Source: Marinisporobacter balticus
GTDB lineage: Bacteria; Bacillota; Clostridia; Peptostreptococcales; Thermotaleaceae
Reading direction: 5' to 3'
Assembly: GCF_004345705.1 (NCBI RefSeq)
Contig: NZ_SLWV01000020.1
Location: forward strand, 1-64,000
DNA: 64,000 bases
Part shown: positions 25,713 through 35,375 of the stretch, piece after piece
Layout: each line of letters begins with the position of its first letter
Position numbering within the stretch: position 1 is the first letter of the stretch
Notes under the pieces: generated by a model
Database searches by the model: none
Told to the model about the DNA's origin: nothing
Seen by the model: the letters and a program-made list of their open reading frames with translations, nothing else
Position numbers and translations under genes: made by a program

Positions 25713-27387
25713 AAGGACTCCTTTACTTAAGGGAAGAATAGAGCTTGCAGAATACAAAGAGCAAGAACTCATTGATTATGCCGATAATCCGTATATAGAA
25801 GCATTACCTGCAATTTTTAAAGAGGAAAAGGTTATAGATCAATTTACAAGGTATCCAATTCTTCAGGAAAATGAAAGGTTTAAAAGTAAAAATCTAAGAT
25901 TTCACATGATTAAAAGACTTAAAAATTTCATACAGCCACTGCCAGATCATTTTGTAATAGAAGGTAAGCTATCTTCAATGATTAGAAGAGGGTATTTAGC
26001 AAGAAACCCTTTAGATAGAAGTTATTTTGAAAGATTAAAGATATTAAATGAAGTGCGCTCTGAAAAAAAGGAAGAAAGAGAAGAAGCATTAATATCAAAT
26101 ATGGAGCATATACGCTCTACAGCAGATTCTCTATCTATCATTGGTATATCTGGAATCGGGAAAACTACAGCAATAGAAAGGTTGCTGTTGATGTATCCTC
26201 AAATCATTAAGCATGAAGAGTATAAGGGAAAGCTATTGAGTAGGACACAAATTGTTTGGTTGAAGATTGATTGTCCCTATGACGGAAGCCTATCAACCCT
26301 TTGTAAAAGCTTTTTTAAGGCTATAGATGATTTACTTGGTACTCGATATCTTGAAAAGTATGGGTATTTAAATCGGATCACTTCTTCTATGATGCTTCAC
26401 ATGACATCACTTGCCAATATATATGGAATTGGCGTTTTAGTTATAGATGAAATTCAACATTTAATAAATGCTAAGAATGATCCAGAAGAAATGCTAAATT
26501 TCTTTGTAACCTTAACGAACACAGTAGGAATACCAACAGTACTAATAGGAACCTTTAAAGCTCTTAAAGTATTTAAAAAGGATTTCAGACAGGCTAGAAG
26601 GGCTGGAAGTGAAGGGAATATTATATGGGATCGTATGAGTGGAGAAAGTGATGAATGGGATTTTTTCGTTGAAACACTTTGGGAGTTTCAATGGCTCAAG
26701 GGAAAAACAGAGATTACAAAGGAGATGAAGGATTTCTTCTATGATCAGTGTCAGGGGATTACTTCTGTAGCAGTGAATTTATTTATTCTAGCACAGGAAA
26801 GAGCCTTGAATACAGATAAGGAAAAGTTAACAAAGGCAATTATCAAAAAAGCTTCAAAGGAAGATTTACACATGATTCAGCCAATGATCAAGGCACTTAG
26901 AAGCAATAATAGGCAACAAATTAACAACTATGAGGACATAGCTATAAATTTAGATGATATTTCCTTTAGTCATAAAAGAGATATAGATTTAGCAGGAAAG
27001 ATTAAGGAAATGGCAAAGCATCAAGAAAAATATTTTGAAATGAAAAGAAATAACATAGTAGAAAACTTAATCGTGGAAGTTTCTACATTAGGGATATTTG
27101 ATGAGCTTACTGAAAAGGAAATAGGGGATTTGGTGAAAAGAACAGTTCAAAAATTTGGAGTAGATGATGATTTCAATGTAATAAAAGCAGAAGTCGTAAA
27201 AAAAGCAATCAATTCTAATGAAAAAAAGAAAATAGGGAAAAATATCCGTAAGGATGTACCCTATGAAGAAAAGGATTTGAGAAAAATATTAAAAATTGCA
27301 AAGCAAAAAAAGGTACATGCCTATGAACTACTCAAGCAAAAAGGATATATTAAAGATCCTGTAAAGGAGTTTATGAAGGCGGAATAA
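25690..27387 (+). CDS. tnsC: TnsC AAA+ target-selection ATPase
   Basis: 565 aa AAA+ ATPase with Walker A GISGIGKTT (from residue 152) and Walker B VLVIDEIQHL (Asp253-Glu254). It links TnsD- or TnsE-marked targets to TnsAB and mediates immunity. It overlaps tnsB by 23 bp. Slightly longer C-terminal region than core TniB-type proteins, as in true Tn7 TnsC. Confidence 0.94.
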   Translation: MRSLERSKRTPLLKGRIELAEYKEQELIDYADNPYIEALPAIFKEEKVIDQFTRYPILQENERFKSKNLRFHMIKRLKNFIQPLPDHFVIEGKLSSMIRRGYLARNPLDRSYFERLKILNEVRSEKKEEREEALISNMEHIRSTADSLSIIGISGIGKTTAIERLLLMYPQIIKHEEYKGKLLSRTQIVWLKIDCPYDGSLSTLCKSFFKAIDDLLGTRYLEKYGYLNRITSSMMLHMTSLANIYGIGVLVIDEIQHLINAKNDPEEMLNFFVTLTNTVGIPTVLIGTFKALKVFKKDFRQARRAGSEGNIIWDRMSGESDEWDFFVETLWEFQWLKGKTEITKEMKDFFYDQCQGITSVAVNLFILAQERALNTDKEKLTKAIIKKASKEDLHMIQPMIKALRSNNRQQINNYEDIAINLDDISFSHKRDIDLAGKIKEMAKHQEKYFEMKRNNIVENLIVEVSTLGIFDELTEKEIGDLVKRTVQKFGVDDDFNVIKAEVVKKAINSNEKKKIGKNIRKDVPYEEKDLRKILKIAKQKKVHAYELLKQKGYIKDPVKEFMKAE

Positions 27388-27390
27388 AAA

Positions 27391-29280
27391 ATGCTTACCT
27401 TTTTCACCGATCCCCATGAAGATGAACTACTATATGGAGCTATAGCTAGGTATCACTACTATATAGGAAATATTGATTACAAGGATACATTAAGAGAATT
27501 ATTTGGCAAGGATAGTGTTATCCCAAGCTTGTATTTACCATGCAACCTAGAGCATTTAGCAAAGCAGCTAGGTAAAAAATATACGTTAGATTATCTTATT
27601 AAAAACCATACACTTTTTCCTTTTTATGCTCCATTTTTACCGCAGGAAAGAAAAAATACTTTAATAAATACGATGAAATATGAGGATGGGCAAGGTATTT
27701 ATACAAGACTTGGAATGATAGCAGGAAGTATATGCAAAAAGGAAGGTATATACTATTGTCCACTATGCTCAAAAAAAGAGATAAAAGAATATGGGGAAGC
27801 ATATATTCACAGAATACATCAGTTTCAAGGTGTATTTGTTTGCCCTATGCATGAAGCAAAGCTGAAGAAATACAAAATAGATAAAACAAGAGCAAGTAGA
27901 GTGGCCTTTATAAGGCTAGATGAAAAATTACTAGAGCTTGATACAGAAAGCAACGAAAGAAAAGCTATAGATAAAGAATTAGTAAAAATAGCTCAAGCTG
28001 CACGTTACTTACTAGACAACGATTTATCAGCATTTGACAAAGAGATTGTAGCAAAGAAGTATAGAGAGCTTCTTTATGAAAAAGGATTTTTATCGGTCAA
28101 TAAGACAATACAACAAAAGAAGCTATACGATGCATTTGTTTGGTTTTATGGAAAGCAGCTCTTAAAGAATCTTGAATCTGATATAGATAAGGATGATGAA
28201 TATAATTGGCTAAAGGTCATTTCAAGAAACAGCAAAAGAACAGTACATCCTATCAGACATATACTTTTTATCAATTTCTTAACTGAGGATATTAAGTACT
28301 TTTTCAAGCCAAAAATAGATTTTTATTTCCCTTTTAGACAAGGTTCTTGGCCATGCTTAAATCCTGTTGCAGAGCACTATAAAAAGGATATTATTAAAAA
28401 TATAAAAATAACCTCTGATTATAAAACTAGACTTCCAGTAGGAACCTTCTCCTGTGTTTGTGGCTTTGTTTACTCTAGAAAAGGACCAGATCAATTTAAA
28501 GAAGATCGATACAGGATAGGAAGAATCAAAGCCTTTGGACATGTATGGGAAAATAAGCTGAAAGCATACTTAAAAGAAGAAAAGTATGGATTAAGAGAAT
28601 TGGCTAGATTAATGAAGTGTGATCCTAAAACAATAAAAAAATTTGACGAAAAATTAGGGCTTAACTATTTTCAAGGCTCTAAAACAATTGTAAAGGAAGT
28701 AATGGATAATGAAAATCAGGGTAGACAAATTGATATACAAGCCTATAAGGATAAAATTATAAATACTATAAGAGAGCAGCCTAGTCTTTCAAGGACGCAA
28801 ATTAGAAAGCTATGTCAGAAGGAGTACTCTTATCTATATTGTCATGAAAAAGAATGGCTTTTTTTAAATCTTCCAGAGAATATGGATAAGCAGGAGATTG
28901 ATTGTAAAAGTGATCAAAGAGTAGCTTGGGATATAAGAGATACAGAAATAGTAGAAGGAATAAAAGAAGCCTATAAGAAGTTGTTAGAAAGCGAAAAGTC
29001 TGTAAGAATCACAAAATCTAGTATAGGAAAAGTGTTAGGAATTCTTCCTACTCTCGAAAATTATTTGGATAAGTTACCACAAACAAAGGAATTTTTATAT
29101 AGTATTTTGGAAAGCGTAACGGACTTTCAAATAAGAAGATCCAAGAGAATAATAGATGAAAAAATAGCTAAGGGAGAGCCTATTAGATTATGGGAAATTC
29201 AAAGGTTAGCAGGAATTAGAACGAAGGCTTTTAATAAAATCAAGGACAGCTTAGAAGTGTACATAAATAGGGGGGGATAA
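27391..29280 (+). CDS. tnsD: TnsD / TniQ-family target selector for attTn7
   Basis: 629 aa. N-terminal TniQ domain (FFTDPHEDELLYGAIARYH), zinc-finger residues CPLC ... CPMH around residues 127-154, and a long C-terminal region with helix-turn-helix segments (YGLRELARLMKCDPKTIKKF) for sequence-specific binding. It is expected to bind the 3' end of glmS and direct insertion downstream; the actual insertion point fits. Longer than Tn7 TnsD (508 aa). Confidence 0.93.
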   Translation: MLTFFTDPHEDELLYGAIARYHYYIGNIDYKDTLRELFGKDSVIPSLYLPCNLEHLAKQLGKKYTLDYLIKNHTLFPFYAPFLPQERKNTLINTMKYEDGQGIYTRLGMIAGSICKKEGIYYCPLCSKKEIKEYGEAYIHRIHQFQGVFVCPMHEAKLKKYKIDKTRASRVAFIRLDEKLLELDTESNERKAIDKELVKIAQAARYLLDNDLSAFDKEIVAKKYRELLYEKGFLSVNKTIQQKKLYDAFVWFYGKQLLKNLESDIDKDDEYNWLKVISRNSKRTVHPIRHILFINFLTEDIKYFFKPKIDFYFPFRQGSWPCLNPVAEHYKKDIIKNIKITSDYKTRLPVGTFSCVCGFVYSRKGPDQFKEDRYRIGRIKAFGHVWENKLKAYLKEEKYGLRELARLMKCDPKTIKKFDEKLGLNYFQGSKTIVKEVMDNENQGRQIDIQAYKDKIINTIREQPSLSRTQIRKLCQKEYSYLYCHEKEWLFLNLPENMDKQEIDCKSDQRVAWDIRDTEIVEGIKEAYKKLLESEKSVRITKSSIGKVLGILPTLENYLDKLPQTKEFLYSILESVTDFQIRRSKRIIDEKIAKGEPIRLWEIQRLAGIRTKAFNKIKDSLEVYINRGG

Positions 29281-29306
29281 AGATCAGCAGTAAAGAAAAT
29301 ATAATT

Positions 29307-30836
29307 GTGAAGGATTGGCCTTTTCAGCTAGGAGAAAAGGTTAAGCTATATTGGGTGGATAAGCCCTATAAGCTCAACAATAAATGGATGCTAGATGCAT
29401 ATTTTAAAGGACACAAGGAAATTAAAAAAATGACTTTTGATTGGGCAACTATCCATTTTTTAGCCTTTGGGAGATATTATAAGGATGGAAATATCAACAA
29501 TAGTGAGATTAGGAAGAATGCTACTATTGTTGATTTAGATTTAAGTAGTATTGTATTCGAAATGATAGAAGATTTTTTAGAAATAGAAGCTGAAGGAAGC
29601 AAAAAAGAAATTCCCACAAAAGTATTTGTGGGATACAAAGATAAGGTTGAATATAGAATTCCTGCATTAGAAATTATAAGAGCTATTATTGCTACGAATA
29701 GATTTTTACTCAATAGGATTGTTGAACTCGATTCTCTTGATAAATACTTTATTTATAGCTATGATAAACAAAAGAATTTACATATAAATTTTTTCGATGA
29801 ATATGAGGAAAAGCTATTAAATACAGAATATGTGAAGCATTTAGCTTGGATCATAACCAATGAGAGCATAATTAAAATGTTTAATCAAGTAGGGAAGAAT
29901 CTATGGTTAAAGGAAAATATAAGCTTTGATTTTTTATTTCATCACTTTAATGTTAAAGCGAGAATAAGAAATAAGAAGCATATCATAAGAATTCTAGAAG
30001 TTATAGAATTTAGAGAAAAAGAAATCAATGCAGAAGAAATATTCATAAGCTCAAGGTATCTTAAGAATATAAGGAAAATTAATCAACCTAAAAAAAGAAA
30101 ATACAGGCTATTAAAGGAAACTGATGATAAGAAATTAGATCCTAAAGTAGATGGAGCGAAAAATTCGGAGTCAGATTTTGTTGATACATCTAATATAAAG
30201 CATATTTACACTAAGAATAGCAAGATCAATAGAATAAGAAGTGGAGAAAGCTATGTAAGAGATGAAGAAGATGAAAAAACTAAGCTTTATGAAATCGAAA
30301 ATGAAGCTTTAAGAACCACAGCAGATACTGGGGGAATGGATAAAGCTAAGGGGATAGAATATAAAAACGTAGAAGATGTAAGTATACAAGGGGAGCTAGA
30401 AGAATTTATTGAGATAATGAAGCTATTAAAGAATAAACCCAATATTAAAGATGTCCAGCTTGTGATAAAGGATTTACCTGAAGGAAAGAAGGGTAAGAAA
30501 TTTTCAAAGCTTCATGATGGAGAAAACAAGAGACAATATGTGGTGGGAAAAATAACGATGAATAATGGAAAAGAAGTTAGTTTGATAGAAGTAGAAAGAG
30601 AAGAAAGGTCTTTATCTATACTATTATTATATGCAGTGAAAGCAATTAATTGGGGAAATCTATATTTAAAAGTAACTCTTGGGCTAGTGAATAAAAATGG
30701 TACTTGGGATTCACAGGGTTTGAAGAGATTAGAAGGACAAGGTGTATTTTCAAATAGAATCAGGCATAAGTCTGATAAAAGTAGTATATATGATAAGTGT
30801 GATTATACATATGAAAAAATATTTAGGGATAATTAA
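29307..30836 (+). CDS. tnsE: TnsE-like protein (replication/conjugation-targeted transposition)
   Basis: About 509 aa, fifth gene in Tn7 order and of TnsE size (538 aa in Tn7). Similarity to Tn7 TnsE, judged by eye from memory, includes YRIPALEIIRAIIATNRFLL near residue 117 and a C-terminal block with SLIEVEREE. A charged low-complexity linker lies in the middle (about 275-365). TnsE recognises replicating, recessed 3' ends and processivity clamp, favouring mobile plasmids. Start uncertain: GTG 29307 has no good ribosome-binding site, while GGGGGG at 29271-29276 would suit a start near 29283, where only ATC is in frame. Confidence 0.85.
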   Translation: MKDWPFQLGEKVKLYWVDKPYKLNNKWMLDAYFKGHKEIKKMTFDWATIHFLAFGRYYKDGNINNSEIRKNATIVDLDLSSIVFEMIEDFLEIEAEGSKKEIPTKVFVGYKDKVEYRIPALEIIRAIIATNRFLLNRIVELDSLDKYFIYSYDKQKNLHINFFDEYEEKLLNTEYVKHLAWIITNESIIKMFNQVGKNLWLKENISFDFLFHHFNVKARIRNKKHIIRILEVIEFREKEINAEEIFISSRYLKNIRKINQPKKRKYRLLKETDDKKLDPKVDGAKNSESDFVDTSNIKHIYTKNSKINRIRSGESYVRDEEDEKTKLYEIENEALRTTADTGGMDKAKGIEYKNVEDVSIQGELEEFIEIMKLLKNKPNIKDVQLVIKDLPEGKKGKKFSKLHDGENKRQYVVGKITMNNGKEVSLIEVEREERSLSILLLYAVKAINWGNLYLKVTLGLVNKNGTWDSQGLKRLEGQGVFSNRIRHKSDKSSIYDKCDYTYEKIFRDN

Positions 30837-30853
30837 AGTTCATATAAAAAGTT

Positions 30854-30881
30854 ATGCAAAATAAAGTGTAGAAATTTGCAT
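30854..30881 (+). repeat. Inverted repeat after tnsE
   Basis: ATGCAAA (30854-30860) and TTTGCAT (30875-30881) flank AATAAAGTG, which resembles a TnsB-site core. It could be a relic transposon-end sequence or simply a hairpin. No T-run follows. Confidence 0.3.
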
Positions 30882-30957
30882 AAAAACGTAAAAGAAAAGG
30901 AAACATTTTATCTGTGTTTTTGTGGCAGCAAAGGAGAATTATATATAGTTTGTGTTT

Positions 30958-31297
30958 TTAGAGTATGAAAATATAGATAATGTCAAAATAGAAGGAAATT
31001 TAGAATGCTTTGTAGAAATATTTAAATTAACAAAAAACCAATTTAGCAGAAGTAAAAAGATAGAATAGATCTTTATTAAAAATATTGTTATATTATGGAA
31101 ATAATATTGATTGGCAAAACGCATATTTTCTAGTAACATTAGGATTAATCGACAAGATAAAAACTTGAAAATTTGGTATAATAAGTAATGCTCGAAAAAT
31201 AGTAATATCTCTTGATAGAATAATATATATTAGATACCAGAAGTTTGATAAAAAAAGCAGAATATATATAATAAGCTACAAAGATATTCTAATTTAA
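30958..31297 (+). pseudogene. Decayed second tnsE C-terminal fragment
   Basis: Conceptual translation of 30958-31068 reads LEYENIDNVKIEGNLECF and continues VEIFKLT, matching tnsE IEYKNVEDVSIQGELEEF then IEIMKLL position by position. After a frameshift, 31103-31168 gives NIDWQNAYFLVTLGLID, matching INWGNLYLKVTLGLVN. A weaker third block (31232-31297, RYQKFDKKSRIY) sits where tnsE has IRHKSDKSSIYDK. Stops (31066, 31166) and the frame change show it is dead. Order and spacing follow the tnsE C-terminus. Confidence 0.8.
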
Positions 31298-31579
31298 AAT
31301 AAGTTTAATTATAAAAAGGCGAGGCATAGAAATATCTTGTTATAATTATGAAGAGCAATAATCGGTATGAGAGAAATTAATGAAAATTTGCCTAATATAA
31401 GGTAATAAATTAGATTGAAGTATAGGTTTATACTATAACTTAGATATTTTAAAAATATTCACACTAAAAAATATATTCTTGTTACAGATAAATTTAGTAT
31501 TCAAGTTGTATACATATCATATTTTTTATAATGAGAATAATGGTTCGTAAGTTTCTAATAAGATTATGGGGGGGTACAA
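31298..31579. other. AT-rich gap before the cargo genes
   Basis: No gene seen. A TATAAT at 31527-31532 is a plausible -10 for the cargo operon; its -35 is poor (TTGTAT at 15-bp spacing). Confidence 0.4.
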
Positions 31580-33697
31580 GTGAAAGAATTTATAGCATTT
31601 AAACCTAGAGCAAGGCTTATGTCTCAATTAGGAGAACAACTCATAAAAGATGAGAGTATTGCAGTTCTAGAGTTGATTAAAAATTCTTATGATGCAGATG
31701 CAAAAGAAGTTGAAATTACTATGCAAAATATAGATAATCCGTTAAATGGTACAATAATTATAGAAGATAATGGAGATGGAATGTCTCTAGATATCGTAAA
31801 AAATTGTTGGATGGAACCAGGAACAGATAACAAAGAAAAAAAGTTAAAGAATATGATAGAAAAGAATATACGTAGTAAATTAAATAGGCTACCAATGGGA
31901 GAAAAGGGGATAGGAAGATTCGGTGTACATAAATTAGGGAATAAAATTACTTTAATCACTCGAGCAGAAGGTGAAAATGAAGTGTATTTGCAAATTGATT
32001 GGTCAATATTTAATTCGAGTAAGTACCTAGCAGATGTTCCGATTGAAGTGATAGAACGTAAACCTATACAAAAATTTTTGAATAATAGTTCTACAGGTAC
32101 TAAAATTATTATTGAAAAATTAAAAACTTCTTGGACTCGAGGAAAAGTAAGAGAATTATATCGATCAATTAATTCTTTAAACTCACCATTCAGAGCATTA
32201 GATTCATTTAATGTTAAGTTTGGGATTGACAAGGAAGGATGGTTAAAAGGATTAATCGAATATGATGATATTAAAGATTATGCTTTATTTAAAGCTAATA
32301 TGACATTATCAGGAGATAAGATAAAAAATTATGAATATCATTTTACACCTTGGAAATCTATGAGCAAGCTTGATAAAAGAAATAATATAATTCCCGAAAT
32401 TGATATGGTAGAAGACGTTAAAGTAAAAACAGAAAAAGGAAAAATGAGAAAAGAACCTATTCCTATAAATGTAGATAATTATAAAATAGGAGATATTGAA
32501 ATAGAATTATTAAGTTTTGATTTAGATTCATCAATATTAAAGATGGGAGTAACAGATATAAAAGGGCTAAAAGGATATCTTAATACTAATGGAGGAATAT
32601 TTGTTTATCGTGATAATATTAGGATATATTCATCTGGAGAAAATGACTGGTTAGGATTAGGATCAAGTCGTGTTAAAGCTCCTGGAGATAAAATAAGTAC
32701 AAATTTGGTATTAGGAAGCGTTAATATAAAACGTAATGCTAGTTCAGATTTAAAAGAGAAAACCAATAGAGAAGGTTTTATTGAAGATGAACCCTATAAT
32801 CTTTTTAGGAAGGCAGTTTGTTTTGCAGTAGAAAAATTTGAAAGGGATCGTGCCCAAGATAAGCAGTATTTAAGAAAATATTATGGAGCTACCTCCAAAT
32901 CGGAACCTGTAATAGCGGAAGTATCTGTACTTAAAGAAAAAGTAGAAAAAAAGATTTCTGATGAAAAGCTAAAGAAAGAAATCTTTGGTTGTTTAGATAA
33001 CATTGAAAGGGATTATAAACATATTACAGAGGTTTATCAAAAAAGCTCAAGCGCTGGATTAAGTATGAGTGTAGTTTTGCATGAAATTGATAAGATTATT
33101 TCTGAACTTGAGCATGCTATTGTTGCTGAGCGTGCATCAGAGCATGTAAAACTTTTAGTAAAGCGATTAGGTAATTTAACGGATGGATATGCTTCTGTTG
33201 TCAAGTCTAAAACGATAAAATATTTTGACTTAAAAAAGATGATAACCCAATCGCTATTCATGGTAGATTTTAGATTAGCTGCACATGAGGTTTCGATTGA
33301 CAAACAATATATGAGTAGTAAAATAGATTTTAAAGTAAAAGGTAATGAAAGTCTTATTGCAAGCACTATAATTAACATTATAGATAATTCAATATGGTGG
33401 CTTCATTACTCTAAAGTATCGACTAAAAAAATATATTTTGATATTACACGTGATATTCCAGGGTACATAAGTATAATCATTGCTGATAATGGCAAAGGAT
33501 TTACGATACCAACAGATATTGCAACAAGGCCGTTTATAACAGATAAACCTAGTGGGATGGGGTTAGGGCTTCATTTAGGCAGTGAGTTAATGAAACAACA
33601 CGGTGGAGAACTTTTATTTCCAGAATTTGATGATGTACAGTTACCAGATGAATATAAACAAGGAGCAATAATAGCTCTTTCGTTTAAGGAGGAATAA
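31580..33697 (+). CDS. Double-GHKL ATPase/histidine-kinase-like protein (cargo, putative defence)
   Basis: 705 aa, no signal peptide or membrane helix. N-terminal Hsp90/MutL/MORC-type GHKL domain: Asn35 (LIKNSYDADA), DNGDG (63-67) and the lid GEKGIGRFG (107-115). The C-terminal domain is kinase-like: His501 in a DHp-like helix (SVVLHEIDKII), Asn603 (NIIDNSIWWL), Asp636 (ADNGKGF) and PSGMGLGLHLG. Thus one chain joins a conformational ATPase to a candidate histidine kinase core. GTG start with GGGGGGG 5 nt upstream. The next gene, 7 bp downstream, encodes a receiver-like protein. Function unknown; sensor of a defence module is the inference. Confidence 0.85.
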   Translation: MKEFIAFKPRARLMSQLGEQLIKDESIAVLELIKNSYDADAKEVEITMQNIDNPLNGTIIIEDNGDGMSLDIVKNCWMEPGTDNKEKKLKNMIEKNIRSKLNRLPMGEKGIGRFGVHKLGNKITLITRAEGENEVYLQIDWSIFNSSKYLADVPIEVIERKPIQKFLNNSSTGTKIIIEKLKTSWTRGKVRELYRSINSLNSPFRALDSFNVKFGIDKEGWLKGLIEYDDIKDYALFKANMTLSGDKIKNYEYHFTPWKSMSKLDKRNNIIPEIDMVEDVKVKTEKGKMRKEPIPINVDNYKIGDIEIELLSFDLDSSILKMGVTDIKGLKGYLNTNGGIFVYRDNIRIYSSGENDWLGLGSSRVKAPGDKISTNLVLGSVNIKRNASSDLKEKTNREGFIEDEPYNLFRKAVCFAVEKFERDRAQDKQYLRKYYGATSKSEPVIAEVSVLKEKVEKKISDEKLKKEIFGCLDNIERDYKHITEVYQKSSSAGLSMSVVLHEIDKIISELEHAIVAERASEHVKLLVKRLGNLTDGYASVVKSKTIKYFDLKKMITQSLFMVDFRLAAHEVSIDKQYMSSKIDFKVKGNESLIASTIINIIDNSIWWLHYSKVSTKKIYFDITRDIPGYISIIIADNGKGFTIPTDIATRPFITDKPSGMGLGLHLGSELMKQHGGELLFPEFDDVQLPDEYKQGAIIALSFKEE

Positions 33698-33704
33698 AGA
33701 GGGG

Positions 33705-35228
33705 ATGAATATCTTTAATAAAGTATTTGTAATAGATGATAGATATGAAGAAGCACTTCCTATTATTCAAGCATTAGCAATTAAAGGGATTTCTTCGATA
33801 TACTGGAATGGAGATATAGATACTAAGCCAGAATATCCTTTAAATGGAGTTAGATTAGTAATTCTGGATATGCGTTTTTCATATGTTACTGATTCACGAA
33901 CTATAATTACTCATCTGTTTACATTGTTAAAAAGTGCAATTAGTAATGAAAATGGACCATATATATTATGTGTATGGAGTAAACATGATAACGAGTATTT
34001 AGAAGAATTTAAGAAAGAGCTTATAAAACAACCTAGCATTCCACAACCATACTTAATCATCAATATGGAAAAAAGTAACTTCATAAAAGTTACTAATCAA
34101 AGAAATAGAATATATGATGAAATGGCTATTGCGCTAGATTGTGAAGTTGGAGTAGAAACTCAAAAAGAAATATTTGAAGCATTACAAAATCTAGGAATAG
34201 ATGAAACTATAGAAACAATTGAAACCAAAGAAAATATTTTTGAAGAATTAATACATAATTTAGATGAGAAATTAAAAGAAGTTAATTCATTATCGATTTT
34301 ACTTATATGGGAAAATCTAGCCAATTCATCTGTGAATAATTTGGTCAATGGCATTGCACAGTTCTCGGAACTAGATGGGACTTGGGATAATAATATAAAA
34401 ACATTAATTCAGCATCTAGCTACTGCTAATGCAGGGAAATCTTTAGGCGAAACACCTAAAGAATATATACTTAATGCTTTATTATCTTTAAATCATATGC
34501 TACCTGATGAATTATTGAATCAGCTAATAAATTGGCATATAGACGAAGATAAATTTAATTTCATTAATGATCCAGCAATTATGAAAGAAGTAAACAACAG
34601 TGTATACTCAATTTCAAAGCCTAGTAAAAAGTTTATTGTTAAAAAGGATAATGAGGTCTATAAAACCTTTAAGTATATGAGTGATATAGAAAGATATGAA
34701 GAAGAGGATAGATATGTATGCAAAGAATTATATAATAAATATTTAAATTTTTTAGGAAACAGTAATTTCAAATTATTATGTGAAAGAATAATGTCTGGTG
34801 ACATTAAGAAGCCGGGAAGTATATATAAAGTTGATGATTTTGAGCTTTTAAAAGAACTAAGTGGTTTTGTATTTAAAGATAAAAATAAGATAAATATAAA
34901 GCATAATAGCTTAGTAAAATTAGATATATCTTCTTCTTGCGACTATGCTCAGAACAAACTTAAAAGAGTACGTGTGCTATTTGGGATTATGATTGAAGAT
35001 CTCTATTTTAGTGATATTAATAATACCGAAGATATATATTGTACACCGGAACTAAATATAGATGGAAAGAATTTCAAGATAGCATTCAATTTTCATTATA
35101 TCACAAATGAATGTAATGATAATCTAATACAAACAGATAAACTTTTTTCATTTAGGGAGTTGCTATTAACGGAAATAAAGCATAAGCTTTCTACATATAT
35201 ATCAAGAGTGGGAATTATAAATTTATAG
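33705..35228 (+). CDS. Receiver-domain protein paired with the GHKL protein (cargo)
   Basis: 507 aa. The N-terminal ~125 residues have a receiver fold: acidic pair Asp11-Asp12 (VFVIDDRY), phospho-acceptor candidate Asp55 (RLVILDMRF) and a Ser in YILCVWSKHD at the Thr/Ser position. The remaining ~380 residues are helical, not recognised, and lack a DNA-binding signature or a nuclease motif I can see. Co-transcribed with the GHKL gene and followed by a terminator. Likely the effector or relay of the pair. Related to atypical receivers found next to Hsp90-like ATPases (inference from architecture). Confidence 0.8.
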   Translation: MNIFNKVFVIDDRYEEALPIIQALAIKGISSIYWNGDIDTKPEYPLNGVRLVILDMRFSYVTDSRTIITHLFTLLKSAISNENGPYILCVWSKHDNEYLEEFKKELIKQPSIPQPYLIINMEKSNFIKVTNQRNRIYDEMAIALDCEVGVETQKEIFEALQNLGIDETIETIETKENIFEELIHNLDEKLKEVNSLSILLIWENLANSSVNNLVNGIAQFSELDGTWDNNIKTLIQHLATANAGKSLGETPKEYILNALLSLNHMLPDELLNQLINWHIDEDKFNFINDPAIMKEVNNSVYSISKPSKKFIVKKDNEVYKTFKYMSDIERYEEEDRYVCKELYNKYLNFLGNSNFKLLCERIMSGDIKKPGSIYKVDDFELLKELSGFVFKDKNKINIKHNSLVKLDISSSCDYAQNKLKRVRVLFGIMIEDLYFSDINNTEDIYCTPELNIDGKNFKIAFNFHYITNECNDNLIQTDKLFSFRELLLTEIKHKLSTYISRVGIINL

Positions 35229-35232
35229 AAAG

Positions 35233-35260
35233 AAGCTGTCCTAATAAAAGGGCAGCTTTT
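35233..35260 (+). terminator. Terminator after the GHKL-receiver pair
   Basis: Stem AAGCTGTCCT / AGGGCAGCTT (one G-T pair) with loop AATAAA, followed by TT. Confidence 0.8.
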
Positions 35261-35301
35261 ATATAGTATATGGTTTTATCAATAAATTTGATATAAAAAT
35301 A

Positions 35302-35330
35302 TTTACAATTATGAACTAACCTGGTATGCT
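35302..35330 (+). promoter_or_regulatory. Promoter of the cargo methyltransferase
   Basis: TTTACA, 17-bp spacer, TATGCT, about 45 bp before the methyltransferase start and after a terminator, so the methyltransferase appears to be separately expressed. Confidence 0.5.
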
Positions 35331-35375
35331 TTATATAAACTAAATAGAATGCTGTAATACAAGGAGGCTAGGAAT

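Noticed and set aside
30939..31139. 66-aa minus-strand frame after tnsE
   Set aside because: It is antisense to the decayed tnsE fragment, whose + strand translation aligns with tnsE.
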